From contig NZ_JANQNS010000015.1 in the NCBI RefSeq assembly GCF_028279465.1, positions 1 through 64,000 on the forward strand: 64,000 nt of DNA, written 5' to 3'. Origin of the DNA: Parasphingopyxis sp. (GTDB lineage: Bacteria; Pseudomonadota; Alphaproteobacteria; Sphingomonadales; Sphingomonadaceae). This document shows positions 33,361-41,259 of the stretch, one piece after another. Under the pieces are notes generated by a model. The model had not been told where the DNA came from. It saw only the letters and a list, made by a program, of their open reading frames with translations, and did no database searches. The number at the start of each line of letters is the position of its first letter. Position 1 is the stretch's first letter. The translations under genes and the position numbers were made by a program.

Positions 33361-34119
33361 ATGAGCGACCAGCCGAAAATCGAACTGCGCAATGTCTCGA
33401 AGGCTTTCGGGTCCAATCATGTGCTGCGCGATGTCAGCTTTTCGGTCACTCCCGGGGAATCGATGACGGTCATCGGCGGTTCGGGCAGCGGCAAGTCCGT
33501 GATGCTCAAATGCATTCTCGGCTTGATGGATGTTGATGGCGGCCAGATTTTCGTCGACGGCGCGGATGTCTGCGCGATGAAACAGGCGGACCGCGACGAT
33601 GTGCGCACCAAATTCGGGATGCTGTTTCAGGGGGGCGCGCTGTTCGATTCGCTGCCGGTCTGGCGCAACGTGACCTTCGCGCTGACGAGCGGGCGCTACC
33701 GGAACAGCGGTGAGATGCGCAAAGTCGCGCTCGACAATCTGGAGCGGGTGGGCCTCGGCGAAGAGGTGCTCGAACTCCGGCCCAGCGAGCTTTCCGGCGG
33801 CATGCAGAAGCGTGTGGCGCTGGCCCGAGCGATCGCGCCGCGCCCCGAAATCATATTTTTCGACGAGCCGACGACCGGCCTCGATCCGATCCGTACCGAT
33901 GTCATCAACAGGCTGATCCTCGAGCTCGTCCGCGATCTCGGTATCACCGCGCTGACGATCACGCACGATATGGGATCGGTCGAGAAAATCTCGGACCGCG
34001 TCGCGATGCTCTATGACGGCCGGATCATCTGGTCGGGTCCGGTGGGCGATCTACGGCGCTCGGGCGATGTTCATGTCGACCAGTTCGTCATGGGGCACGC
34101 GGACGGGCCGATCGCGTGA
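33361..34119 (+). CDS. mlaF: MlaF-type ABC transporter ATPase
   Basis: 252 residues. Walker A GGSGSGKSVMLKCILGL, Q-loop LFQGGALFDSLPVWRNV (characteristic for MlaF), signature ELSGGMQKRVALARA, Walker B IIFFDEPTTGLDP and H-loop THDMGS. It powers the MlaE permease in maintenance of outer membrane lipid asymmetry. The usual third component, an MCE-domain MlaD, is not adjacent. Confidence 0.94.
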   Translation: MSDQPKIELRNVSKAFGSNHVLRDVSFSVTPGESMTVIGGSGSGKSVMLKCILGLMDVDGGQIFVDGADVCAMKQADRDDVRTKFGMLFQGGALFDSLPVWRNVTFALTSGRYRNSGEMRKVALDNLERVGLGEEVLELRPSELSGGMQKRVALARAIAPRPEIIFFDEPTTGLDPIRTDVINRLILELVRDLGITALTITHDMGSVEKISDRVAMLYDGRIIWSGPVGDLRRSGDVHVDQFVMGHADGPIA

Positions 34120-34148
34120 TGTACGCACGATAGTGCGGGGATAGGGAG

Positions 34149-34688
34149 ATGGAGCGGGTCACGATTGCGCCGCGGATCGAAACGGACCGGCTGATCCTGC
34201 GCGAATTCCGCCGCGAGGATTTCGACGCCTATTGTGCGATGCTCGCCCAGCCGGATGTCGGCCATTTCATCGGTGGCGTGATGACGGACCGTACCGCAGC
34301 TTGGGAGAAATTTACGCGCGCCCCCGGCTTCTGGGCACTGCTCGGCTATGGGATGTGGATCGTCGAGGAGAAGGCGAGCGGCCGAATGGCGGGCAATATC
34401 GGATTCGGCGATTTCCAGCGCCCGATGAAGCCGCCGCTTCCAGATTTACCCGAAGGCGCCTGGGTGTTCGACCAATGGGCCCATGGCAAAGGCTATGCGA
34501 GCGAAGCGCTGGCGGCGGCATTGGATTGGGCGGACACCAACCTGAACTATCCGAAATATTGCTGCATCATCAGCCCGGACAACGAACCCTCGATCACATT
34601 GGCTCGAAAATTCGGGTTCGTCGAGACGCGCCGGTCGCTGTTCAAGGATGAAGACATACTGGTGTTCGAACGGCCAGTCTTCAGGTGA
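34149..34688 (+). CDS. GNAT family N-acetyltransferase
   Basis: 179 residues, RimJ/RimL-like. Opening IETDRLILREFRREDFDAYCAML and the C-terminal WADTNLNYPKYCCIISPDNEPSITLARKFGF are the usual N-terminal and acetyl-CoA/C-terminal motifs; the acetyl-CoA loop reads WAHGKGYASEALAAAL. It may acetylate a protein N-terminus or small amine. Overlaps the convergent kynureninase gene by 8 nt. Confidence 0.88.
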   Translation: MERVTIAPRIETDRLILREFRREDFDAYCAMLAQPDVGHFIGGVMTDRTAAWEKFTRAPGFWALLGYGMWIVEEKASGRMAGNIGFGDFQRPMKPPLPDLPEGAWVFDQWAHGKGYASEALAAALDWADTNLNYPKYCCIISPDNEPSITLARKFGFVETRRSLFKDEDILVFERPVFR

Positions 34689-35913
34689 CCGCCGCCTTTT
34701 CGGCAAAGCGTTCCTCCCGCCAGATGCCGCTGTCGAGGATGTCGCCCAATATCTCGACTGCCCGCCAGACATCCTCGAAGCGCAGATAGAGCGGCGTCAG
34801 GCCGAAGCGCAGGATATCGGGCGCGCGGAAATCGCCGATCACGCCGCGTTCGATCAGCGCCTGGCTGATTGGCCAGCCATCGGAATGCGCGAAGGAGATA
34901 TGGCTGCCCCGATGCGCGGCATCGCGCGGCGTGATCAGGTTCAGGCCATAGTCGCCGCATCGTTCTTCGACGTGCGCCACGAACAGATCGAAGAGCGCGG
35001 CCGATTTTGCGGCAACAGCTTTCATCTCGATATCAGCGAACAGCTCGACTCCAGTCTCCAGCGCCAAAAGGCTGAGGATCGGCGGTGTGCCGCACAGGAA
35101 GCGTGTAATGCCCGGCGCTGGCTCATAATCGTCGCGGAACTCGAACGGTGCGGCATGGCCCATCCAGCCTGACAAAGGCGAATGGATTTCCTCCTGCAAA
35201 TCCTCGCGGACATACAGAAAGGCTGGCGCGCCGGGCCCACCATTCAGATATTTATAGCCGCAGCCGACAGCCAGATCGACATCGCAGCCATTAAGGTCGA
35301 CAGGAATCGCGCCGACGCTGTGGCTCAGATCCCAGAGCGTCAGCGCGCCTGCATTATGCGCCGCTTCGGTCAATCCGGCCATGTCGTGCCGCTCGCCGCT
35401 CTTGTAATGGACATGGGTCAGCATCATCAGTGCGGTTTCGGGACCGAGCGCATCGGCGAGATCGCCGGCCTGTTCGGTATGGACGATATGGTCGGGCAGG
35501 ATTCCGGACGCGCCCTTGGCGGTGTAGAGATCGGTCGGGAAATTGCCGGGCTCTGTCAGGATATGCGAGCGGCCCGGCCGCAGCCGCGTCGCCGCGACGA
35601 TCAGCTTGAAGAGGTTGACCGAGACCGAGTCTGTGACGATCACCTCATGCGGTTTCGCTCCGATCAGCGGCGCGATCTTCGCGCCGATCCGCTGCGGCGC
35701 GCCGATCCAGTCATTGCTGTTCCAGCTGCGGATTAGGTCCGCGCCCCATTGCCGCGCGACCGCGTCCTCCTGCGCGGTGACCGTCGCCTTGGGCAACGCG
35801 CCGAGCGAATTGCCATCCAGATAGATGACGCCGTCCGGCAGTGCGAAATGCGCGCGCATCGGCGCAAGGGGATCAGCGGCATCTTGGGCCTGGGCGTCGG
35901 CAAGCGTTGTCAT
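34681..35913 (-). CDS. kynU: Kynureninase
   Basis: 410 residues. Features of the PLP fold-type I kynureninase: IYLDGNSLGALPKAT, DLSHSVGAIPVDLNGCDVDLAVGCGYKYLNGGPGAPAF with the PLP Lys, and a C-terminal RFGLTPLYLRFEDVWRAVEIL. It cleaves kynurenine (or 3-hydroxykynurenine) to anthranilate and alanine in tryptophan breakdown. No other kyn genes are in the window, so it stands alone here. The 123-nt region before it is shared with the small membrane gene at 36037. Confidence 0.95.
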   Translation of the reverse strand: MTTLADAQAQDAADPLAPMRAHFALPDGVIYLDGNSLGALPKATVTAQEDAVARQWGADLIRSWNSNDWIGAPQRIGAKIAPLIGAKPHEVIVTDSVSVNLFKLIVAATRLRPGRSHILTEPGNFPTDLYTAKGASGILPDHIVHTEQAGDLADALGPETALMMLTHVHYKSGERHDMAGLTEAAHNAGALTLWDLSHSVGAIPVDLNGCDVDLAVGCGYKYLNGGPGAPAFLYVREDLQEEIHSPLSGWMGHAAPFEFRDDYEPAPGITRFLCGTPPILSLLALETGVELFADIEMKAVAAKSAALFDLFVAHVEERCGDYGLNLITPRDAAHRGSHISFAHSDGWPISQALIERGVIGDFRAPDILRFGLTPLYLRFEDVWRAVEILGDILDSGIWREERFAEKAAVT

Positions 35914-36036
35914 GAAACCTGCCTTAGCAAAGTCCGCAGACGCCAGTCACCCAAAGCGGCATGGGCGGGGTCGAACTTGTTCGTCACGGCCAAGACATCT
36001 AGGCCAGGGCAATCGATAAGAATTGGGGGGATAATA

Positions 36037-36342
36037 ATGTCAGATCAGAATGGGGCAGATCAGGGCGGCGGAAAGGGCCTCGCAGCATTCTCCGCGCTGC
36101 TCGGCGTGGTGGCAGCTTTGCTCGTTATCTCGGTACCCGCGGGCGTGTGGAATTATTCAGCGGAGGGAGCGACACTTCTGACTGGGATCATCTGTGCGGC
36201 GCTGGCCGCGGTGCTTGCCTTCAGCTCGCGCCGGGCCGGTAGCAACGCGCTCAATCTCATGGGTCTTGCGCTCGGCGTCATAGTGTTGGCGATCGGTGCG
36301 GCTATGCTGCTGACCGGCGGCTTCGACGTGGAATTCGGATAG
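36037..36342 (+). CDS. Small membrane protein, unknown
   Basis: 101 residues. A short polar Gly/Asp-rich N-terminus is followed by three hydrophobic helices (about 15-38, 45-62, 72-92). The ATG at 36037 follows a GGGGGG run at suitable spacing; a longer upstream reading is antisense to kynU. I do not recognise the family. Confidence 0.7.
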   Translation: MSDQNGADQGGGKGLAAFSALLGVVAALLVISVPAGVWNYSAEGATLLTGIICAALAAVLAFSSRRAGSNALNLMGLALGVIVLAIGAAMLLTGGFDVEFG

Positions 36343-36344
36343 GA

Positions 36345-37280
36345 TCAGGATTCGGGCGGAACGCGGCCGAGCGCCGCTTCGATCAGCGCGACTTGCCGCT
36401 CCCAGCTCGCCGTGCCCGGTGTCACCAGTTCGACATGGCCTTCGCCGGGTATGACAACCAGTTCGATATCGGTCACGTCACGCGCCAGATTGGCGTTGCG
36501 ATAGGCTTCGGCATATTCGGGCGGGGCTATCCGGTCGCGGTCCGCATTGACGAGGATCTGCCGGACGCCCGGTGCCCGCATGCGTTGCGGCGATGTCAGA
36601 TTGGGCCGGCCGCCCATCATCAGGCGCGGCGCCTCCGTGCCGCACGGATGGCCCTCACGCTGTGTGCCGGCCTCGAGATCGGGCAGGCCGCCCTGGCTGA
36701 TGACCGTGCGGATATTGAGCGAATGGGGCGATAGGGCGACGCGGAATTGTGGTTGCGAAGCCGCAAGCCAGAGCGCGAGATGGCCACCGGCGGAGTGTCC
36801 GATCACCACCGTATTCCACTCGGCGATGTTATACTGCCGGCGATGGTCTATGAGCGACTGGGCCGCTGCGGCGACGTCTTCGTACGTTCCCGGATAGCCG
36901 CCCCCGTCGCGATCGACACCGCGATATTCGATATTCCAGACGGCGATCCCGCGATCCCTTAGGTCTCCGGCGATCCAGTTCATGATGTCGCGTTCTGCGA
37001 TATCGGTCTGCCAGCAGCCGCCATGGATCATCAGCACCACCGGATGCAGCCCGTCGCCCTCCGGCAGCCAGAGTTCGGAAAACTGAAGATCGCCGTCGCC
37101 ATAGGGAATGCGGATATCCGTCTCCGGCTTTGGTCGGGCGAACAGATCGTCCCATGTCATGATGTCCGGCTGCGCCTCTGCGGCGGGTGGGGCGTTGTTT
37201 TCGGCGGGTTCGTCGGGCATCGTGCAGGCGGCCAATCCGGCAAGGCAGGCGGCAAGCGCCATGCGAGTGATGATCGTCAT
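36345..37280 (-). CDS. Lipoprotein alpha/beta hydrolase (carboxylesterase/BD-FAE-like)
   Basis: 311 residues from ATG 37280. A lipoprotein signal ends LAAC, followed by a Pro/Ala/Glu linker. The hydrolase domain has the oxyanion motif MIHGGCWQTD, nucleophile elbow GHSAGGHLALW, Asp region VNADRDRIAPPEYA and His in PGEGHVELV. This HGG-W and GHSAGG combination fits esterases of the BD-FAE / hormone-sensitive-lipase-like group. Substrate unknown. Confidence 0.88.
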   Translation of the reverse strand: MTIITRMALAACLAGLAACTMPDEPAENNAPPAAEAQPDIMTWDDLFARPKPETDIRIPYGDGDLQFSELWLPEGDGLHPVVLMIHGGCWQTDIAERDIMNWIAGDLRDRGIAVWNIEYRGVDRDGGGYPGTYEDVAAAAQSLIDHRRQYNIAEWNTVVIGHSAGGHLALWLAASQPQFRVALSPHSLNIRTVISQGGLPDLEAGTQREGHPCGTEAPRLMMGGRPNLTSPQRMRAPGVRQILVNADRDRIAPPEYAEAYRNANLARDVTDIELVVIPGEGHVELVTPGTASWERQVALIEAALGRVPPES

Positions 37281-37322
37281 GGCGCAAAGGCTAAGGCCGC
37301 CTGCTAATGAATGCAATTCGCC

Positions 37323-38141
37323 TTACGCGGTTTCGCAGCCTTCGAAATGGGCCGTCAGCAGATCCTGCCAGGCGGCTTCGCCGCCATCGTCCGTTTCGAC
37401 CAGGCGGAGCGCGAAATCGTCCATGCCGGCATGGTTGGGGATACCCCATTCCGCGCCGAGGACATGGCCGGTTTCGGCATCGATCCAGAGCGGACCGCCA
37501 TTCTCGCCGAGTGCCGGGCCCGCAACCTCGAAGCGGATTGCGGCAGTACCGCGATAGTCTTCCTCGCCGGCATATTCGGCGTCGGCGCGGCCCAGATGAC
37601 TGAGATGGCGACCGCCCGGCGCATCGGTCCGGATCAGCGGTAGGCCGAAGGAGAAGCCCGCGCGCGGATTATCGAGCGCCATCGTCTGCAGCGATAGGGT
37701 GGCGAGATCGAAATCGTAGAGATGGTAGATCGGTTCTTCGACGCGTACCTGCTCACGCACCATCCGGTCGGGCAGGGCGGCCTCGGCACGCAGCATCGCG
37801 GCCGCGCCGTCATAGCTAATCGTTGCGAAGGTCTCGTGGCGTGCTTCCGGCATCAGCCGCCCGCCATTGATGATCGCTGCGCGGCCCGTATCCGCGTCGA
37901 CCCAGGCGGTTACGAATGCCGCGCCTTCGCAGCGTCCACGCGACTTGTATACTTCGAGGCGATTTGCCGCAGCGCGATAGACATAGACATTCTCCGCGTC
38001 GCTGCCGTCCTGATTGCTACGGACGTAATGATAAATGCGCCCCTCAGTGGCCTCAGTATCGTTACCGCCGCCGATAGCGCCGGCGCCGAAACCGGCTGCG
38101 AGAAGACCTACTGCCGCGGTAAGTGCGATTTCCTTGAACAT
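37323..38141 (-). CDS. Hypothetical exported protein
   Basis: 272 residues. A hydrophobic N-terminus (about 4-23) looks like a signal peptide or anchor (AALTAAVGL-type). The rest is beta-rich with segments RIYHYVRSNQDGSDAENVYV, HLYDFDLATLSL and GPLWIDAETGHVLGAEWG. The overall style suggests a periplasmic beta-sheet protein, but I recognise no family. The reading direction matches the neighbouring esterase; the 42-nt gap allows co-transcription. Confidence 0.72.
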   Translation of the reverse strand: MFKEIALTAAVGLLAAGFGAGAIGGGNDTEATEGRIYHYVRSNQDGSDAENVYVYRAAANRLEVYKSRGRCEGAAFVTAWVDADTGRAAIINGGRLMPEARHETFATISYDGAAAMLRAEAALPDRMVREQVRVEEPIYHLYDFDLATLSLQTMALDNPRAGFSFGLPLIRTDAPGGRHLSHLGRADAEYAGEEDYRGTAAIRFEVAGPALGENGGPLWIDAETGHVLGAEWGIPNHAGMDDFALRLVETDDGGEAAWQDLLTAHFEGCETA

Positions 38142-38353
38142 TCCTGAACCCCGATCTCTGTTTCAGTTCGACCGGTCTGCGCCGGCATCACCACATACAG
38201 AGCAGGAGTTGTGCCAGTTATTGAAAATAGTTATTTTTCAATTGCTTACGGCTTTTCGCCTGTTACATGTCATCTGGTGGCTGCGAAACCGTGGGAAATT
38301 ACGCCAAATCATGGGGTAAAATTTGGCGTTTTTCGCCAATTTCTGCGGGAATT
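38142..38353. other. AT-rich intergenic region with alternative hairpins
   Basis: 212 nt without a gene. 38215-38275 is AT-rich. Three complementary segments lie at 38301-38309 (ACGCCAAAT), 38321-38329 (ATTTGGCGT) and 38334-38340 (CGCCAAT); the middle one can pair with either neighbour. The first pair with its 11-nt loop lies 24-52 nt past the thiolase stop and probably ends thiolase transcription; on the plus strand it is followed by TTTT. Confidence 0.5.
38301..38333 (-). terminator. Probable terminator of thiolase transcript
   Basis: Nine-bp stem ACGCCAAAT / ATTTGGCGT with an 11-nt loop, close behind the thiolase stop codon. On the minus strand the stem is followed by AATTT; on the plus strand by TTTT. 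Confidence 0.55.
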
Positions 38354-39526
38354 TTAGCGTTCGACGCACATGGCGATGCCCATGCCGCCGCCGATGCAGA
38401 GCGTGGCGAGACCCTTATGCGCGTCGCGCTTCTGCATCTCGTAGAGCAGGGTCGTCAGCACGCGGGCGCCGGACGCGCCGATCGGGTGGCCGATGGCGAT
38501 GGCGCCGCCATTGACGTTGACCTTGTCCGGGTCCCAGCCAAGCTCCTTGCCGACAGACAACGCCTGCGCGGCGAAAGCTTCGTTTGCTTCGATGAGATCG
38601 AGATCGCCGATCGACCAGCCGGCCTTTTCGAGCGCGCGCTTCGTAGCGGGGACGGGGCCGATACCCATGATCGACGGATCGACGCCTGCCGATGCCCAGC
38701 TTGCAATCCGCGCGAGCACGGGTGCGCCCCGGCGCTCGGCCTCGTCCGCGGACATGACGACCAGCGCCGCCGCGCCGTCATTGATGCCGCTCGCATTGGC
38801 TGCCGTGACGGTGCCGTCCTTCTTGAAGGCGGGGCGCAGGCTGGCAAGGCTCTCAGCCGTCACGCCGGGGCGAATATATTCGTCGTCCTCGACGACTGTT
38901 TCGCCCTTGCGATGGGTTACCGTCACCGGTGCGATTTCGTCGGTAAACCGGCCGTCCGCGCGGGCGCGCTCGGCATTGTTCTGCGACAAGGTGGCGAAGG
39001 CGTCCTGATCCTCGCGTGTCACCTGATAGCGTTCGGCCAGATTCTCGGCCGTGATGCCCATATGATAATCGTTGAACACATCGGTGAGGCCATCCTTGAT
39101 CATCGTATCGACCAGCCCGATCGGCCCCATCTTTGTGCCGCTGCGCATATGCTGGCAATGCGGGGAGAGCGACATATTCTCCTGTCCGCCCGCGACGACG
39201 ATCGTGGCATCGCCGGTCGCGACCTGCTGGCTGGCGATGGCGACCGCGCGCAGGCCCGATCCGCATACCTGGTTGACGCCCCAAGCAGGAATTTCCTTGG
39301 GCACGCCGGCGGCCATGGACGCCTGGCGCGCCGGGTTCTGTCCTTCGCCGGCGGTCAGCACCTGGCCCATCACCACTTCGGAAACATCACCGGGCGCGAC
39401 GCCCGACTGTTCGAGAGCCGCTTCGATCGCGACCTTGCCCAGTTCATGAGCGGGTGTTGTCGCAAATGCGCCGAGGAAGCTGCCGACGGGCGTGCGCTTG
39501 GCGGCGGTGATGACGATATCGGGCAT
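38354..39526 (-). CDS. Acetyl-CoA C-acetyltransferase (thiolase)
   Basis: 390 residues from ATG 39526; the longer frame upstream is not conserved. Nucleophile Cys88 in [12 protein letters not shown], the His in [19 protein letters not shown] and the second Cys in [11 protein letters not shown] complete the thiolase active site. AAGG precedes the ATG. Located 43 nt downstream of a PhaC-like gene and close to phaR, so it probably works as PhaA/AtoB making acetoacetyl-CoA in polyhydroxybutyrate metabolism, although a beta-oxidation role is possible. Confidence 0.94.
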   Translation of the reverse strand: MPDIVITAAKRTPVGSFLGAFATTPAHELGKVAIEAALEQSGVAPGDVSEVVMGQVLTAGEGQNPARQASMAAGVPKEIPAWGVNQVCGSGLRAVAIASQQVATGDATIVVAGGQENMSLSPHCQHMRSGTKMGPIGLVDTMIKDGLTDVFNDYHMGITAENLAERYQVTREDQDAFATLSQNNAERARADGRFTDEIAPVTVTHRKGETVVEDDEYIRPGVTAESLASLRPAFKKDGTVTAANASGINDGAAALVVMSADEAERRGAPVLARIASWASAGVDPSIMGIGPVPATKRALEKAGWSIGDLDLIEANEAFAAQALSVGKELGWDPDKVNVNGGAIAIGHPIGASGARVLTTLLYEMQKRDAHKGLATLCIGGGMGIAMCVER

Positions 39527-39569
39527 GGCCGGAGACCTTTCGCTGAAAACTGGTGAGTCGCGGGCGATC

Positions 39570-40529
39570 TTACTCTTTGTGCTGCACCTGCGAAAGCCAT
39601 TGTGCGAGCGGCTCCCAAAGGGCCTGCCGTCCGCGGCCGCCGACGACCATGCCGACATGGCCCTGTTTCAGCGTAAGCACGTCGCCGGTTCGAGCCGCCG
39701 TCGCTTCGGGGACGATCCGGTCGCTGGTCGAAACGATATCGAGAGTCGGGCAGGGCAGGGCAGCGGGGTCGATATGCTGGCCGCCGACTTTCCATTGCCC
39801 TTGGCCGGGCCGGTTCGCCTGAAACAATTCTTCGACCAGTTCCCGGCCGGCGCCATAAGTCAGCGGCGGGCCATCATTGGCCCAGTCTTCGAGCGCCACG
39901 AAGGCGCGCGCTTTGGCGCTACCCGGATCGAGCGTTCCGAACATCTCGAACTTGCTGACGGTGCGTGCCGGATCGAGTTTCCAGAATCCGGTTTGCAGAA
40001 CCTCCATGGGCAGCGCGCCGATCTCGCGCGCTGTCGGCTCGGCATTCTCCCAGAGCGATTGAAGACCTTCGCGCGCCTCCTCCGGAAAACCGTCGAAGCG
40101 CCACGGCGCGGCCATCGTCACCAGCGAGAGCGGCGTGCGCAAAGTGGCGGCCGCCATCGCCATGGTGCCGCCAAGGCAATAGCCGACCAGATGTGCGGGC
40201 CGGTCGATCGCGTCGATCAGCGGCAACAGCAGCGTCTCGATATGGCCGGCAACGGTGAGGTCAGCTTCGTCCGGCGCCGGCGCACCCCAGTCGACGAGAT
40301 AGGGATGGACGCCCGCGCCGCTCAGCCAGCGCAGGAGCGAATTGTCCTCGGCCAGATCGAGAATGGTCCGCGGGTTGATCAGCGATGGCACGAAGATCGC
40401 CGCCGGACCCTCACCACCATAATCGAGCAGCCGTGCGCGCCCCGCTTCCGCGGCGACCGGAACGGCGGGCGGGGGCGGCGCGCGTTCGGCCTCCTGATAG
40501 GCTTTCAGCCCGGCCAGCGCCGCCGCCAT
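39570..40529 (-). CDS. Short PhaC-like alpha/beta enzyme with Cys nucleophile
   Basis: About 319 residues from ATG 40529 (GGAG before it); a TTG at 40565 would add 12 residues. The lipase-like box is GYCLGGT with Cys as nucleophile, as in polyhydroxyalkanoate synthases; the Asp ([12 protein letters not shown]) and His ([12 protein letters not shown]) complete the triad. [11 protein letters not shown] and the DWGAP segment are also synthase-like. Class I synthases are about 600 residues, so the N-terminal third is missing, closer to class III size. No PhaE partner is adjacent. Faces phaR across a divergent promoter region. Confidence 0.82.
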   Translation of the reverse strand: MAAALAGLKAYQEAERAPPPPAVPVAAEAGRARLLDYGGEGPAAIFVPSLINPRTILDLAEDNSLLRWLSGAGVHPYLVDWGAPAPDEADLTVAGHIETLLLPLIDAIDRPAHLVGYCLGGTMAMAAATLRTPLSLVTMAAPWRFDGFPEEAREGLQSLWENAEPTAREIGALPMEVLQTGFWKLDPARTVSKFEMFGTLDPGSAKARAFVALEDWANDGPPLTYGAGRELVEELFQANRPGQGQWKVGGQHIDPAALPCPTLDIVSTSDRIVPEATAARTGDVLTLKQGHVGMVVGGRGRQALWEPLAQWLSQVQHKE

Positions 40530-40599
40530 CCGCTCCGGTGATGCTGCGGTTTCGCTGCGCAACAAATCGAGGAAAAGCGGGAGAGGGCGGGGTTTGTGT

Positions 40600-40608
40600 T
40601 GCAGTGCA
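40600..40608. promoter_or_regulatory. Possible PhaR site between phaC-like gene and phaR
   Basis: TGCAGTGCA in the divergent region. PhaR proteins studied in alphaproteobacteria bind TGC-rich sequences in their own promoter and in phasin promoters; this short match is only suggestive. Confidence 0.3.
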
Positions 40609-40652
40609 CTATCTCCCGGTGCTAGATGGCCCCATCATTTGGAGACATAGTC

Positions 40653-41210
40653 ATGGCTAAATCCGGTTCCGACTCCGACACGGTCATCATCAAGAAATAC
40701 GCCAATCGCCGCCTCTATAACACCGAAAGCTCCAGTTACATCACGCTCGATCATCTCGGCGACATGATCCGCGACAAGCGCGATTTTCAGGTCATCGATG
40801 CGAAGAGCGGGGACGATATTACCCGTAGCGTGTTGACCCAGATCATCATGGAAGAGGAAAGCCAAGGGCAGAACATGCTGCCCGTCAGCTTTCTGCGCGA
40901 CTTGATCGGCATGTACGGCAATTCGATGTCCGCGATGGTGCCGCAATATCTCGAAGCCTCGATGGAGGCGTTTCAGCGCAATCAGGCAAAGTTCCGCGAC
41001 GCCATGGAAGGCGCGCTGGGCTCCGGCCCGTTCGGGGAGATTGCGCGCCGCAACATGGAAATGTTCGAGGCGGCCGCCGGCGCCTTCCAGCAGTCGATGA
41101 AGCCGGGTGCGAGCGCCAGCGACGAAGACAGCCATCGCGATGCCGAGGTGGAGGCGCTGAAGGATCAGCTCGCCCAGCTCCAGGAACAGATCGAAAAGCT
41201 CAGCAAATAA
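40653..41210 (+). CDS. phaR: PhaR, polyhydroxyalkanoate synthesis regulator
   Basis: 185 residues from ATG 40653 (GGAG at good spacing). The N-terminal PHB/PHA accumulation regulator domain reads VIIKKYANRRLYNTESSSYITLDHLGDMIRDKRDFQVIDAKSGDDITRSVLTQIIMEEE, followed by the C-terminal part with MYGNSMSAMVPQYLEASMEAF and a terminal coiled-coil (ALKDQLAQLQEQIEKLSK). It binds polymer granules and DNA and represses phasin/PHA genes until polymer is present. Its neighbours, a PhaC-like enzyme and a thiolase, agree. Confidence 0.94.
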   Translation: MAKSGSDSDTVIIKKYANRRLYNTESSSYITLDHLGDMIRDKRDFQVIDAKSGDDITRSVLTQIIMEEESQGQNMLPVSFLRDLIGMYGNSMSAMVPQYLEASMEAFQRNQAKFRDAMEGALGSGPFGEIARRNMEMFEAAAGAFQQSMKPGASASDEDSHRDAEVEALKDQLAQLQEQIEKLSK

Positions 41211-41220
41211 AAAGAGCTCC

Positions 41221-41256
41221 GGCAGTGGCGGATCGTGCCGCTGCCGCTGAGCGCTT
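41221..41256. terminator. Bidirectional terminator between phaR and TonB receptor genes
   Basis: GGCAGTGG (41221-41228) pairs with CCGCTGCC (41238-41245) with one G-T pair; a CTTTT tract follows at 41253-41257. It lies in the 49-nt gap between two convergent genes. Confidence 0.55.
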
Positions 41257-41259
41257 TTC

